A stretch of 64,000 bases of DNA from Dehalococcoidia bacterium (GCA_022827095.1 JAJDTP010000009.1:62001-126000), one strand, 5' to 3'; positions 24,619 through 32,885 are shown, counted from the first letter of the stretch. Translations and numbers: made by a program. Notes: generated by a model not told the origin, from the sequence alone.

Positions 24619-25545
24619 ATGCTCATCGCGGTACCTGACCTGGTATCCAACTCCTACTTCCCGGCGGTCGCTGCAGTGGAGTTGGGGTTCTTCAAGGAAC
24701 AGGGGATGGATGTGGAGTTGGAGATGGTGTTTCCGGTGGGCCGGGCCATGCAAGCCTTGCGGGACGGGGACATCGACTTCGTGGCCGGTCCTGCCCACGC
24801 CACCCTGTCGGCTTTCCCCGGCTGGCAGGGAGCCAAGTTGCTGGCCGCGCTATCCCAGCATACCTTCTGGCTGCTGGTGTTGCGTTCCAACTTAGGGGTT
24901 CAACCCGGCGACGTCGCGGCGGTCAAGGGCTTGCGGATTGGCGCGGCCCCCGGACCCGACGCCGCCCTGCGCCGGCTGCTTATCGAGTCTGGTGTTGATC
25001 CGGAGCGGGACGGCGTAACGCTGGCCCCGGTGCCCGGCAGCGGCGACGCCGGCGTGTCTTTCGGCGTCCATGCCGCCCAGGCCCTGCGAGACGGGATAAT
25101 CGACGGGTTCTGGGCCAACGCCATGGGGGCCGAGGTGGCGGTGCGCAGCGGGATTGGCAAAGTGGTCTTGGACCCGAGGCGTGGACTGGGGCCGCCGGCG
25201 GCGAGGGACTACACCTTTGCGACGTTGGTAGCCACCGACTGGCTCATCGAAGAGTCCCCCGCAATGGCCGAAGGAGCGGTGCGCGCCGTCGTGGCGGCGC
25301 AAACGGCGCTGCGGGCCGACCCGTCGCTGGCTTCCGAAGTCGGGCGGCGGCTGTTCCCGTCCGACGAGGCACTGTTAATTGAGGATCTGGTCCGGCGGGA
25401 CTCGGACTACTACGCCGCAGAGATTTCTCCGGACTCGGTAACCAGCCTCAATGAGTTCTGCCGCAATCTCGGGCTGCTCTCCGGCGACGTGGCATACGAG
25501 CAGGTGGTCGCCAGCCGGTTCATCCACCTTTGGCCCGAACGTTAG
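24619..25545 (+). CDS. NMT1/SsuA-like substrate-binding-fold protein without signal peptide
   Basis: A 308-residue type-II binding-protein fold of the NMT1/THI5/SsuA class: YFPAVAAVELGFFKEQGMDV near 14-33, LRDGDIDFVAGPAHATL near 50-66, and the hinge KGLRIGAAPGPDAALRRLL. A GCAGGAGG site lies right before ATG 24619; no export signal follows, so it may act in the cytosol or be a degenerate receptor. It is adjacent (about 9 bases) to an LLM oxidoreductase and probably cotranscribed. No permease or ATPase is nearby. Ligand unknown. Confidence 0.7.
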   Translation: MLIAVPDLVSNSYFPAVAAVELGFFKEQGMDVELEMVFPVGRAMQALRDGDIDFVAGPAHATLSAFPGWQGAKLLAALSQHTFWLLVLRSNLGVQPGDVAAVKGLRIGAAPGPDAALRRLLIESGVDPERDGVTLAPVPGSGDAGVSFGVHAAQALRDGIIDGFWANAMGAEVAVRSGIGKVVLDPRRGLGPPAARDYTFATLVATDWLIEESPAMAEGAVRAVVAAQTALRADPSLASEVGRRLFPSDEALLIEDLVRRDSDYYAAEISPDSVTSLNEFCRNLGLLSGDVAYEQVVASRFIHLWPER

Positions 25546-25554
25546 GTGCGCTCA

Positions 25555-26547
25555 ATGAAAGTTGATATCAGGGTGCCCGTCGGTTTGCCGGTCCAGGAGA
25601 CCGCCGATTTCATCGCCGAATGCGAGGCCGCGGGATTTTCCGGCGTTGGCGTCCACGACCACCAGCACAGCGGGCGGGACGTCTTTCTCGCCCTGGCCCT
25701 GGCCGCCGAGCGGACCTCGCGGCTCACCCTGTACCCCGCCACTTCCAACCCGGTCACCCGGCATCCCATGGTGCTGGCCTCCCTGGCCCACTCGCTGGAA
25801 GAGATTGCGCCGGAACGGGTGCGGCTGACGGTGGCCCCGGGTTACCTCGCGGTGCGCAATATCGGCCGGCCCCGGGCCACGGTGGACACCATGCGTCGAG
25901 CCGTCCTGACCATGCGCCGACTGCTGCGCGGTGAGCGTGTCGAGTTCAATGGCGTCGAAACCCGGCTCCGCAATATCAGCGATCCGCCCACGCCGGTTTT
26001 CATGACCGCCGCCGGTCCGCGGATGGTTGAGTTGGCCGGCGAGGTCGCCGACGGCGCCCTGCTGCTGGTCGGCCTGCATCCCAAGGCGGTCGCTTCCGCC
26101 CGTCGCCGGCTGGAGATTGGCGCGGCGCGGGCGGGCCGCAGCCTCGACGATTTCCAGACGATCTTCATCACCCCAACGACTGTATCGGATGACGGCCCGG
26201 CCGCCCGGCGCTTTCCCCAACAGTGGTTCCGGCCCGACCAGCCGTACCTGAAATACCCCAGCGATTCCAACCTTGTCTGGCTGCGAGAGGCCGGCATCGA
26301 CCTGGCCGACGACTTTGTCCCGGAGAACATCAGCGACGCCCAGGCAGCCGAAATATGCGACGCCTTCGGTCTGTTCGGCACGCCCCAGGAATGCCTGGAC
26401 AGGCTGAAACGCGCCCAGCATGAGTCGGGCATCGACCACGTCTTCATCTTTCCCACCCACACCCAGGAGGGCGGCTACGACATGCCGCGGGCCGAGGTGG
26501 ACGCCTTCCGAGAGACGATAATTCCAGGTCTGGGCGCAGTGTCGTAG
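25555..26547 (+). CDS. luciferase-like (LLM) flavin-dependent oxidoreductase
   Basis: A 330-residue TIM-barrel oxidoreductase of the bacterial luciferase superfamily, close in pattern to F420-dependent methylenetetrahydromethanopterin-reductase-like proteins: DIRVPVGLPVQETADFIAEC, FSGVGVHDHQHSGRDVFLAL, RLTLYPATSNPVTRHPMVLA near 61-80, PVFMTAAGPRMVELAGEVAD, and FGTPQECLDRLKRA near the C-terminus. The cofactor (FMN or F420) cannot be decided from sequence. Start chosen at ATG 25555; a GTG three codons earlier directly follows the previous stop. Confidence 0.85.
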   Translation: MKVDIRVPVGLPVQETADFIAECEAAGFSGVGVHDHQHSGRDVFLALALAAERTSRLTLYPATSNPVTRHPMVLASLAHSLEEIAPERVRLTVAPGYLAVRNIGRPRATVDTMRRAVLTMRRLLRGERVEFNGVETRLRNISDPPTPVFMTAAGPRMVELAGEVADGALLLVGLHPKAVASARRRLEIGAARAGRSLDDFQTIFITPTTVSDDGPAARRFPQQWFRPDQPYLKYPSDSNLVWLREAGIDLADDFVPENISDAQAAEICDAFGLFGTPQECLDRLKRAQHESGIDHVFIFPTHTQEGGYDMPRAEVDAFRETIIPGLGAVS

Positions 26548-26553
26548 GGGAAC

Positions 26554-26663
26554 GTCAGAAGCAGGATTTTCAAGATTTGGGGATTATCAGGATTGGAACC
26601 GTTCAGTGATGGAGTTCTCCCAATCCTGTCAAATCATAAAATCCCGTAAATCCTGATTCTGAC
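26554..26663. repeat. family A element
   Basis: GTCAGAAGCAGGATTTTCAA on the left and AAATCCTGATTCTGAC on the right, with a central GGATTATCAGGATTG block. It lies just after the LLM gene stop and before the promoter of the selenoprotein unit. Confidence 0.8.
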
Positions 26664-26698
26664 GATTTACGAAAGTACCCGTGCCGGCGATCGCCGCG

Positions 26699-26727
26699 TT
26701 GACGGCACTATCGGCCGGGATTACACT
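26699..26727 (+). promoter_or_regulatory. sigma70-like promoter of the UGSC two-gene unit
   Basis: TTGACG at 26699-26704, a 17-base spacer and TACACT at 26722-26727. The ATG follows about 45 bases later; no clear ribosome site is seen before it. Confidence 0.5.
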
Positions 26728-26774
26728 CGCTCCGGCCGAACTCCGGCTAATCCCACGTCTCCCATGGGCCGATA

Positions 26775-27806
26775 ATGCTTGCCACCGACGTTTCCGATGC
26801 CATCGAATTGATGTTTGAGACCGGATGGACCGACGGCCTGCCGGTGGTGCCGCCGTCCGAAGACCTGGTCCGCAAGTTCGTGGAGAGTATCGGCCGCGGT
26901 GGCGACGAACTCGTCGCGGAACTGCCGCCCCTGGGCGGAAGGGCCACCGTCGAACGCATCGCGGTTAACGCCGTCATGGCGGGCTGCCGGCCGGAGCACA
27001 TGCCGGTGATCATCACCGCCCTGGAGGCGATGATGGACGAGCGGTTCAACCTGCGGGGCGTGATGTGCTCCACCGGCATCCACACGCCGCTGCTGATCGT
27101 CAACGGCCCCATCGTCAAGGAACTGGACATCAACGGCGGTTACAACTGCTTCGGCTCAGGCTGGCGGGCCAACGCCACCATCGGCCGCGCGGTCAAGCTG
27201 GCCCTGCTCAACCTGGGCGGCGCCATCCCCGGCGAGACCAACAAGGCCACCTTCGGGCACCCCGGCGCCTACACCTACTGCGTCGCCGAGGACGAGGACG
27301 CCAACCCCTGGGAGCCGATGCACGTCGAGCTCGGCTTCGCCCCGACCGACAGCACGGTGTCGGTGTTCCCGGCAGAGGCCCCGCACAACATCATGTACCA
27401 CGCCTCCCACTCGCGGAACTTCCTGACCGTGCTGGCCGATACCATGTGCACCCTGGGCAACGTCCAGATGTACGTCATGGGCGATACTTTCGTGGTCATC
27501 GGCCCCGAGCACGCCAAGTTCCTCCACCGCGACGGGTGGAACAAGCGGGACATCCGCCAGTTCCTCTACGAGCACGCCCGCAAGCCGGTGCGGAAACTCC
27601 GCCAGGGCGGCCCGCCCCAGGGCGACTCCCGACGCGGCCACTTCTGGCCCCGGTACATCGACGCCGATGACGACGACCAGATGGTGCCGGTGGTGCGCGC
27701 CCCGGACCGCATCAACATTTTCGTCGCCGGCGGCGCCGGCGGCCCCCACTCGGCCTACCTGCCCGGCTGGGGCTCCCGCCGGGTCACGCGAAAGATCGAA
27801 CGATAA
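26775..27806 (+). CDS. conserved partner of the UGSC selenoprotein, unknown function
   Basis: A 343-residue soluble protein. Conserved-looking blocks are GWTDGLPVVPPSEDLVRKFV near 17-36, VMAGCRPEHMPVIITALEAM near 67-86, LLIVNGPIVKELDINGGYNC near 106-125, FGSGWRANATIGRAVKLALL near 126-145 and KATFGHPGAYTYCVAEDEDA near 157-176. Cys71, Cys98, Cys125 and Cys169 are candidates for redox or metal chemistry. I recognise the VNGPI..GPGxRANATIGRA pattern from proteins that occur beside, or fused to, UGSC-family (seleno)proteins, but I know no assigned reaction. It ends 22 bases before the selenoprotein start, so the two are almost certainly one transcript. Confidence 0.8.
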   Translation: MLATDVSDAIELMFETGWTDGLPVVPPSEDLVRKFVESIGRGGDELVAELPPLGGRATVERIAVNAVMAGCRPEHMPVIITALEAMMDERFNLRGVMCSTGIHTPLLIVNGPIVKELDINGGYNCFGSGWRANATIGRAVKLALLNLGGAIPGETNKATFGHPGAYTYCVAEDEDANPWEPMHVELGFAPTDSTVSVFPAEAPHNIMYHASHSRNFLTVLADTMCTLGNVQMYVMGDTFVVIGPEHAKFLHRDGWNKRDIRQFLYEHARKPVRKLRQGGPPQGDSRRGHFWPRYIDADDDDQMVPVVRAPDRINIFVAGGAGGPHSAYLPGWGSRRVTRKIER

Positions 27807-27828
27807 TTGCAGGATTGCAGAGGGAACT

Positions 27829-28386
27829 ATGACTGTCACAAATTACCAGGACCGAATGCGGGAACTGGGCTTGGCCCTGCCCATCGACCCGGACGCAGCA
27901 TCCCGCTGGCGGGCCGCGCCCCGGCTGGACACCCTGCACCACAAGGTCGGCGGCTTATTGGGCAACCGCAAGGCCAACGCTGATCTCCTGCTGCGGAACA
28001 TCGGCGAGCGGATGGCCAAAGACCTGGAACTAGGCGACATCATCGCCGTGGACAAGTTCGTCTATTCCCGCCCGGCCACCGATGAGATCATCAGCGATCT
28101 CTCCGACCGGTGCGATTTCGTGGTCACGGCGATTGCTGATTGAGGCTCCTGCACCGCGTGCAGTGTGCACGACGCAATGACCCTGGAGAACCTCGGCATC
28201 CCCACGGTGGTGCTCTGCACCGACCCGTTCCTGAACTCGGCCTTCCGCCACGCCCGCACCTTTGGCCGCCCCGACTTCCACCCCCTCGGCATCCCCCATC
28301 CCCTGGGCGGCCTGACCCCCGACCAAGTCTCGGTCCGCGCCGGTGAGCTGGAACAGGCGGTTATCGACACGCTGACAACCTACTAG
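27829..28386 (+). CDS. UGSC-family selenoprotein, TGA at codon 105 read as selenocysteine
   Basis: The frame from ATG 27829 meets TGA at 28141-28143 and continues without interruption to TAG 28384-28386. The residues after it are GSCTACSVHDAMTLENLG, so the motif is Sec105-Gly-Ser-Cys108, the defining signature of the UGSC family, with a further Cys111. The translated protein is 185 residues: a helical N-terminal part (DRMRELGLALPIDPDAASRW), the DRCDFVVTAIAD strand before Sec and a C-terminal PLGGLTPDQVSVRAGELEQA. The stop-split reading would leave the conserved C-terminal 80 residues without a start. Expression needs SelA/SelB/SelC/SelD elsewhere in the genome. Role unknown; a Sec-Cys pair suggests thiol/redox chemistry with the upstream partner. 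Confidence 0.85.
28144..28175 (+). promoter_or_regulatory. candidate bacterial SECIS hairpin after the Sec codon
   Basis: Right after the TGA the RNA can fold as CTGCAC-cgc-GTGCAG (28149-28163) or as GTGCA-gtg-TGCAC (28158-28170). The second places a G/U-containing loop about 20 bases after the TGA, within the spacing used by SelB. Both are by-eye foldings. Confidence 0.5.
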
Positions 28387-28420
28387 AACGCACTGCCCTC
28401 TCCCCCAAGAGGAGGCCAAT

Positions 28421-29143
28421 ATGGGGTCGCAGGATATTGACGCCAATCCATCGACAAGGTCAAACCTAGAGTCGACCCTACAGGAAGTCGTTATACAGGT
28501 TACCGTCGACCATTTCGAGAATGTCGAGGCTCACAATGCAGAGCCTGGAAAAGTAAAGAGACTATATCCCGAGAGCCTGCGGGCTGTGGCGGCAGCGAAA
28601 TTTATGATCGAGTACCCCGAAGAAAAGGTGGACCCTCAAGCCGAATACTTGGCCCGTTTCTTTGCAGTCTCTCCCCGATACATCAAAGCCGCACGGAGAA
28701 TGCTCACGGGCGATTGCCCAGAGCAAATCATTGCGGAGTTGAAATACGAGACAAAATCCGTCAGAGAATCCGAAATCCACTTCGACGCGTATAAATCTTG
28801 GACGCAGACAGACATCGCAGGCACCCATTATCTGTATGTGATCGTACCGGAGAAGAACCACACTGTGGGAAAAGTTGGCATCACCAACGACCTTCGCAGA
28901 CGGATTGCCGACCTTGACGCGGCGTCCACCCATAATCTTCACTTTGCCGCCAAGTTCCAAACGCGACGCAATGCCAAAGACGTTGAAGACCGGACTCTCC
29001 ACGCATATCGGATTAATCCCAGCGACAGAGAACGGATAATTGATTGGGATGACCAACAGATACTCAAGTGGACCATTTTCGGCGGAGGCAAATGGATCCC
29101 AGTTGCCGCCGGCTTTGACCGGTCGGGCCGTCTGTCGCGGTGA
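28421..29143 (+). CDS. protein with T5orf172/Mug113-type GIY-YIG domain
   Basis: A 240-residue protein. The C-terminal half reads HYLYVIVPEKNHTVGKVGIT then NDLRRRIADLDAASTHNLHF and AKDVEDRTLHAYRI, the pattern of T5orf172/Mug113-like GIY-YIG nuclease domains (the Y-V, K-V-G-I-T-N, R-R and the late Glu in VEDRTLHA). The N-terminal 120 residues include a possible helix-turn-helix (LARFFAVSPRYIKAARRMLT). Its target and role are unknown; such domains occur in phage and stand-alone proteins. A GGAGG-like AGGAGG lies before ATG 28421. GC and codon use look lower than the neighbours, suggesting transfer. Confidence 0.65.
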   Translation: MGSQDIDANPSTRSNLESTLQEVVIQVTVDHFENVEAHNAEPGKVKRLYPESLRAVAAAKFMIEYPEEKVDPQAEYLARFFAVSPRYIKAARRMLTGDCPEQIIAELKYETKSVRESEIHFDAYKSWTQTDIAGTHYLYVIVPEKNHTVGKVGITNDLRRRIADLDAASTHNLHFAAKFQTRRNAKDVEDRTLHAYRINPSDRERIIDWDDQQILKWTIFGGGKWIPVAAGFDRSGRLSR

Positions 29144-29349
29144 GGTAGTGTGACGAAAACCATCGTGCGTACCGTAACTCGGTGTCCATCCGCACACGCC
29201 CGGTTGATACCAGAGGCAATTACTCGCCGTCCGATTGTGAGTGTATCGCAGCCGTCCACGGGATCTACCTATTCAACTTTGTAACAGACCCTAGAGCGAC
29301 CAACCAGCTGCTCCCCGGGATCACCGGGCGCGATCAAGGAGGCTACGAC

Positions 29350-30249
29350 ATGACCACCGTCGGCAATGGCAAGTACACCTACGAGCAGGTCGAGAACTGG
29401 GAGAAGCTGCCCGATGGATGGCAGCTGGGGCAGACGGCCATCGTCACCGACTCCGAGAACCGAGTGTATCTCTTCAACCGCGGCGAACACCCGTTGATCG
29501 TCCTTGACCGTGACGGCAACTATCTCGCCTCCTGGGGTGAGGGCGTGCTCACCGATGCCCACGGCATGTTCATCGACGACGACCAGAACCTCTACCTGCC
29601 GGTCAAGAACAGCCACGTCGTCCTAAAGTACGACCCCAAGGGCAACCTGCTGATGACCATGGGCGAGTGGAACCAGCCCTCGGACACCGGCTGGTCGGGG
29701 AATTACAGCGACCCGGTGGTCCGGGCGGCCGGGCCGTTCAACAGCCCCAGCGACATCGCCATTTCTCCCGACGGCCTTCTGTACATCTCCGACGGCTACG
29801 GCAACGCCCGGGTGCATCGGTTCACCGCCGACGGCGAGCACGTGGACTCCTGGGGCGCGCCGGGGAAGACCGCTCCCGGCGAGTTCCACGTCCCCCACGG
29901 GGTCTGGGTGCACACCGACGGGCGGGTGTTCGTGGCCGACCGCGAGAACAACCGGATGCAGATCTTCGACTCCGAGGGCAACTTCCTGGAGCAGTGGACG
30001 GACCTGGCTCGACCCTGCGACATCTACATCGACGACGATCTGGCGGTGTACGTGCCGGAACTGGACGGGTTCATGTCCATCCTGGACATCAACGGCAACG
30101 TCCTGGCCCGCTGGGGCAGTCCTTCGGACGCAGGGTGGGGCAACGGTGCTCACGCCGTGTGGGTCGACTCCCACGGCGACATCTACGTCAACCAGAACCT
30201 CGAAGGCCAGCGGCTGATCAAGTACCGCCACGTCGGTGTGACAGGGTGA
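29350..30249 (+). CDS. NHL-repeat beta-propeller protein (peptidyl-hydroxyglycine-lyase-like)
   Basis: A 299-residue propeller with several NHL blades, e.g. LGQTAIVTDSENRVYLFNRG, GNYLASWGEGVLTDAHGMFI, FNSPSDIAISPDGLLYISDG, FHVPHGVWVHTDGRVFVADR and NGAHAVWVDSHGDIYVNQNL. These blades resemble peptidyl-alpha-hydroxyglycine alpha-amidating lyase, though many relatives of this kind are simply of unknown function. No signal peptide from ATG 29350, which has AAGGAGG just upstream (an earlier in-frame start would add 56 unlikely residues). It is 4 bases before an LLM oxidoreductase gene, so coupled. Confidence 0.75.
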   Translation: MTTVGNGKYTYEQVENWEKLPDGWQLGQTAIVTDSENRVYLFNRGEHPLIVLDRDGNYLASWGEGVLTDAHGMFIDDDQNLYLPVKNSHVVLKYDPKGNLLMTMGEWNQPSDTGWSGNYSDPVVRAAGPFNSPSDIAISPDGLLYISDGYGNARVHRFTADGEHVDSWGAPGKTAPGEFHVPHGVWVHTDGRVFVADRENNRMQIFDSEGNFLEQWTDLARPCDIYIDDDLAVYVPELDGFMSILDINGNVLARWGSPSDAGWGNGAHAVWVDSHGDIYVNQNLEGQRLIKYRHVGVTG

Positions 30250-30253
30250 GGCT

Positions 30254-31264
30254 ATGCGCGTCGGTTATCAGGTCGGGCATGTGGTGCAGCGGGACAGCAT
30301 CGACCATCAGCAACAGTGGCAGAACCACCTGGAGCAGTTCCGTGCCTCCCGCGACGCCGGGTTCGACATCTACTGCTGGGGCCACCACTACCTGATCGAC
30401 CCTTTCCAGCACTTCCAGCCCTGGCCGGTGCTGGCGCGCCTGGCCGCCGAGCCGGGAGACATGCAACTGGCCACCTCGGTGCTGTTGCTGCCGTTGCTGA
30501 ACCCGGTGGACGTTGCCGAGCAGGCGGCGACCCTGGATCACATCGCCGAAGGTCGCTTCACCCTGGGTATCGGGCTGGGCTACCGACCGGAGGAGTTTGA
30601 GGCCTTCGGAACGAAGATGTCCGAGCGCGGCGCCCGCTGCACCGAAGCTCTCGGCCTGATGCGCCGGCTGTGGACCGACGACGAGGTGACGCACCACGGC
30701 CGCTACTACAACGTGACCGGAGCGCGGCCCACCGCCCGGCCCTACCAGCAGCCCCATCCCAAGATCTGGCAGGCCGCGATGAGCGATCCGGCGGTGCGCC
30801 GGGTCGGCCGGAGCGGCGACATCCTCTACGTCGGACCCGCACAGTCCAACGCCACCATCCGGCGCCAGATATCGCTCTACCATCACACCCTGGAGGAGAA
30901 CGGCCACGACGTGCCGGAGGACATGGTCATCGTGCGCGAGTTCTTCTGCGCTGCAACCCGCGAAGCGCTGGATCGTGCCAGGGTCAACTTGGCGCGGAAG
31001 TACGAAGTTTACGCCCAGCACGGTCTCCACGGCGCCGACGACGAGCTGACCCGCAAGGTGACCGGCGACCTGGAAACGCTGATGGACGACACCTTCCTGG
31101 TGGGCAGCCCCGAGCAGTGCGTCGAGCAGATCGCCGCCTACCACGAGATGGGGTTCACCGACGTGGCGATCCGGTTGTTCTACCCGGAAATGTCCCAGGC
31201 CGAGGTGATGGAGCATATCGACCTGGTGGGCCGCGAGGTCATACCGGCGTTGCACGCCCTGTAG
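30254..31264 (+). CDS. luciferase-like (LLM) flavin-dependent oxidoreductase
   Basis: A 336-residue luciferase-superfamily monooxygenase-type protein. Motifs: MQLATSVLLLPLLNPVDVAE near 73-92, RFTLGIGLGYRPEEFEAFG near 104-122, LMRRLWTDDEVTHHGRYYNV near 135-154, FLVGSPEQCVEQIAAYHEMG near 282-301 and a C-terminal IDLVGREVIPALHAL. It lies 4 bases after the NHL gene and probably acts in the same pathway. Cofactor and substrate unknown. The remnant at 12688-12780 resembles its C-terminus. Confidence 0.9.
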   Translation: MRVGYQVGHVVQRDSIDHQQQWQNHLEQFRASRDAGFDIYCWGHHYLIDPFQHFQPWPVLARLAAEPGDMQLATSVLLLPLLNPVDVAEQAATLDHIAEGRFTLGIGLGYRPEEFEAFGTKMSERGARCTEALGLMRRLWTDDEVTHHGRYYNVTGARPTARPYQQPHPKIWQAAMSDPAVRRVGRSGDILYVGPAQSNATIRRQISLYHHTLEENGHDVPEDMVIVREFFCAATREALDRARVNLARKYEVYAQHGLHGADDELTRKVTGDLETLMDDTFLVGSPEQCVEQIAAYHEMGFTDVAIRLFYPEMSQAEVMEHIDLVGREVIPALHAL

Positions 31265-31318
31265 CTCCCCTCCGGGACTGCTACACGCTCCGGCAATGCA
31301 CCGCCGGGCTGGTAATGG

Positions 31319-31449
31319 TTCAGACTTGCGGGGAATGTGTCATTGCGAGCGGAGCGCGGCAATCTCGTTGACGTAGAGTAGTCCTCTGGGCCAGAGGTTG
31401 CGGCGGCGGCATCGAGATTGCCACGGCGCAAGCGCCTCGCAATGACAAC
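31319..31449. repeat. family B element
   Basis: GTCATTGCGAGCGGAGCGCG on the left and GAGATTGCCACGGCGCAAGC then CTCGCAATGACAACC on the right, with left edge GTTCAGACTTGCGGGG as in the copy at 6230. It fills the gap before the alpha-hydroxy-acid oxidase gene; no gene in the gap. Confidence 0.8.
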
Positions 31450-31549
31450 CCACTGGATTCTGAACACTTACCCGGGCTGGCCCAGCCCAACGGGTTCGGG
31501 TCAGATTGTTGACGCCGGCCCGCCACAGCCGATCCACTATGGAGGACGC

Positions 31550-32734
31550 ATGACCACGCAACCGACCCTGCTGACCATTGGAGACTACGAAGCCCGGGCC
31601 AGGCAGACCATGCCCCAGGCCCTGTTCGACCGGCTGTTCGGCGACCTGGGCGCGCCGGACTGGATCACCAACACCACCAACGTCCAGGCCATGAGCGAAG
31701 TCAAGCTGCGTCCCCGGATCCTGGTGGATGTCACCGAGAGGGACATGGCCACCACCGTCCTGGGCGAAGAGATCAGCATGCCGGTGATGCTGGCCCCCAC
31801 CGGCACGCACCAGCGCGCCCACCCCATGGGCGAGTTGGCTTCCACTCGGGCCGCCGGCGGCGCCGGGACCATCCTGGGGCTCAGCACCGCCTCCAGCTAC
31901 AGCATTGAGGAAGTGGCCGAGGTTGCCACCAATTCCCTTTGGTTCCAGCTCTACTTCTTCGAGAACCGGGAACTGACCGAGATCCTGGTGCGCCGGGCGG
32001 AAAACGCCGGCTACAAGGCCATGATGCTCACGGTGGACAACCTGGGCGCCAATTCCCGGGAGCGGGAATACCGCTACGCCTACATCCTGGACCAGGAACG
32101 CACCCTGAAGAACTTCCAGGGCATTGAGCTGCCCAACCTGCCCACCCGGGATAACTTCGCCGAGAGCTTTGAGTCGGGCCTCAACTGGTCTGACCTGGAG
32201 TGGCTGCGCTCCATCACCTCGATGCCGCTGGTCATCAAGGGCGCGCAAACCGCCGAGGACGCCCGGCTTTGCGCCGAGTACGGCTGCGAGGCATTGGTGG
32301 TCTCGAACCACGGCGGCCACGCGTTGCAGGGCACCGAGGGCACCATCGAGATGCTGCCCAAGATCGCAGACGCCGTGGGCGACCGGCTGGAGGTCTACTT
32401 CGACGGCGGCGTGCGCAAGGGCGCCGACGTGCTGAAGGCGCTCGCCCTGGGCGCCCGTGCGGTCTTCGTGGGTCGGCCCATCTTCTGGGGCCTGTCGGTC
32501 AACGGCGAAGAGGGGGTCCGCCACTGCCTGGAGATCCTGCGCACCGAGCTCAGCGTGGCCATGGGCCTCTGCGGCGTGACCGACGTGAAGCAGGTGGATC
32601 GCTCCGTTGCCCAGGACCCGGGCGCGGACACCGTCGGCGGCGTGGTGGGCGAACTGGAGCGCCTGGCCCGTCTGCTGGACCAGGGCTACATAACCCGCGA
32701 GGAGTTCGAGTCGCTGAAGGGCCGGCTCCTGTAA
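31550..32734 (+). CDS. alpha-hydroxy-acid oxidase-type FMN protein with C-terminal SHOCT segment
   Basis: A 394-residue FMN-dependent alpha-hydroxy-acid oxidase/dehydrogenase barrel: RPRILVDVTERDMATTVLGE, PVMLAPTGTHQRAHPMGELA near 78-97, WFQLYFFENRELTEILVRRA near 131-150, Lys230 (PLVIKG), the catalytic His254 in VVSNHGGHALQG and the phosphate site DGGVRKGADVLKALALGA. In usual enzymes the motif is SNHGGRQLDG; here the substrate-carboxylate Arg is His257. The last 28 residues (ERLARLLDQGYITREEFESL) form a SHOCT-like segment, usually an oligomerisation or tail motif. GGAGG precedes ATG 31550. Substrate unknown. Confidence 0.85.
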   Translation: MTTQPTLLTIGDYEARARQTMPQALFDRLFGDLGAPDWITNTTNVQAMSEVKLRPRILVDVTERDMATTVLGEEISMPVMLAPTGTHQRAHPMGELASTRAAGGAGTILGLSTASSYSIEEVAEVATNSLWFQLYFFENRELTEILVRRAENAGYKAMMLTVDNLGANSREREYRYAYILDQERTLKNFQGIELPNLPTRDNFAESFESGLNWSDLEWLRSITSMPLVIKGAQTAEDARLCAEYGCEALVVSNHGGHALQGTEGTIEMLPKIADAVGDRLEVYFDGGVRKGADVLKALALGARAVFVGRPIFWGLSVNGEEGVRHCLEILRTELSVAMGLCGVTDVKQVDRSVAQDPGADTVGGVVGELERLARLLDQGYITREEFESLKGRLL

Positions 32735-32885
32735 GCCTGATGCGTGCCGCCCGGGACGGCAATCGCGAAACGTGTCACGGGACCGAAGCAGACCACCCCG
32801 GATTTGGAAGGCGATGTTTATCTCAACACGACTCTCTTTTTGGGGTAATATGACGCTCGCAACGACACTATTGGAAAGCCAACTC

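Noticed and set aside
27667-28143. Stand-alone protein ending at the TGA at 28141
   Set aside because: This frame is an N-terminal extension of the selenoprotein gene. The true start at 27829 fits the spacing, and the sequence after the TGA is conserved, so the TGA is better read as Sec than as a stop.
28165-28386. Separate small gene starting at the ATG after the TGA
   Set aside because: It would lack the UGSC motif, has no ribosome site, and begins in the middle of the conserved region.
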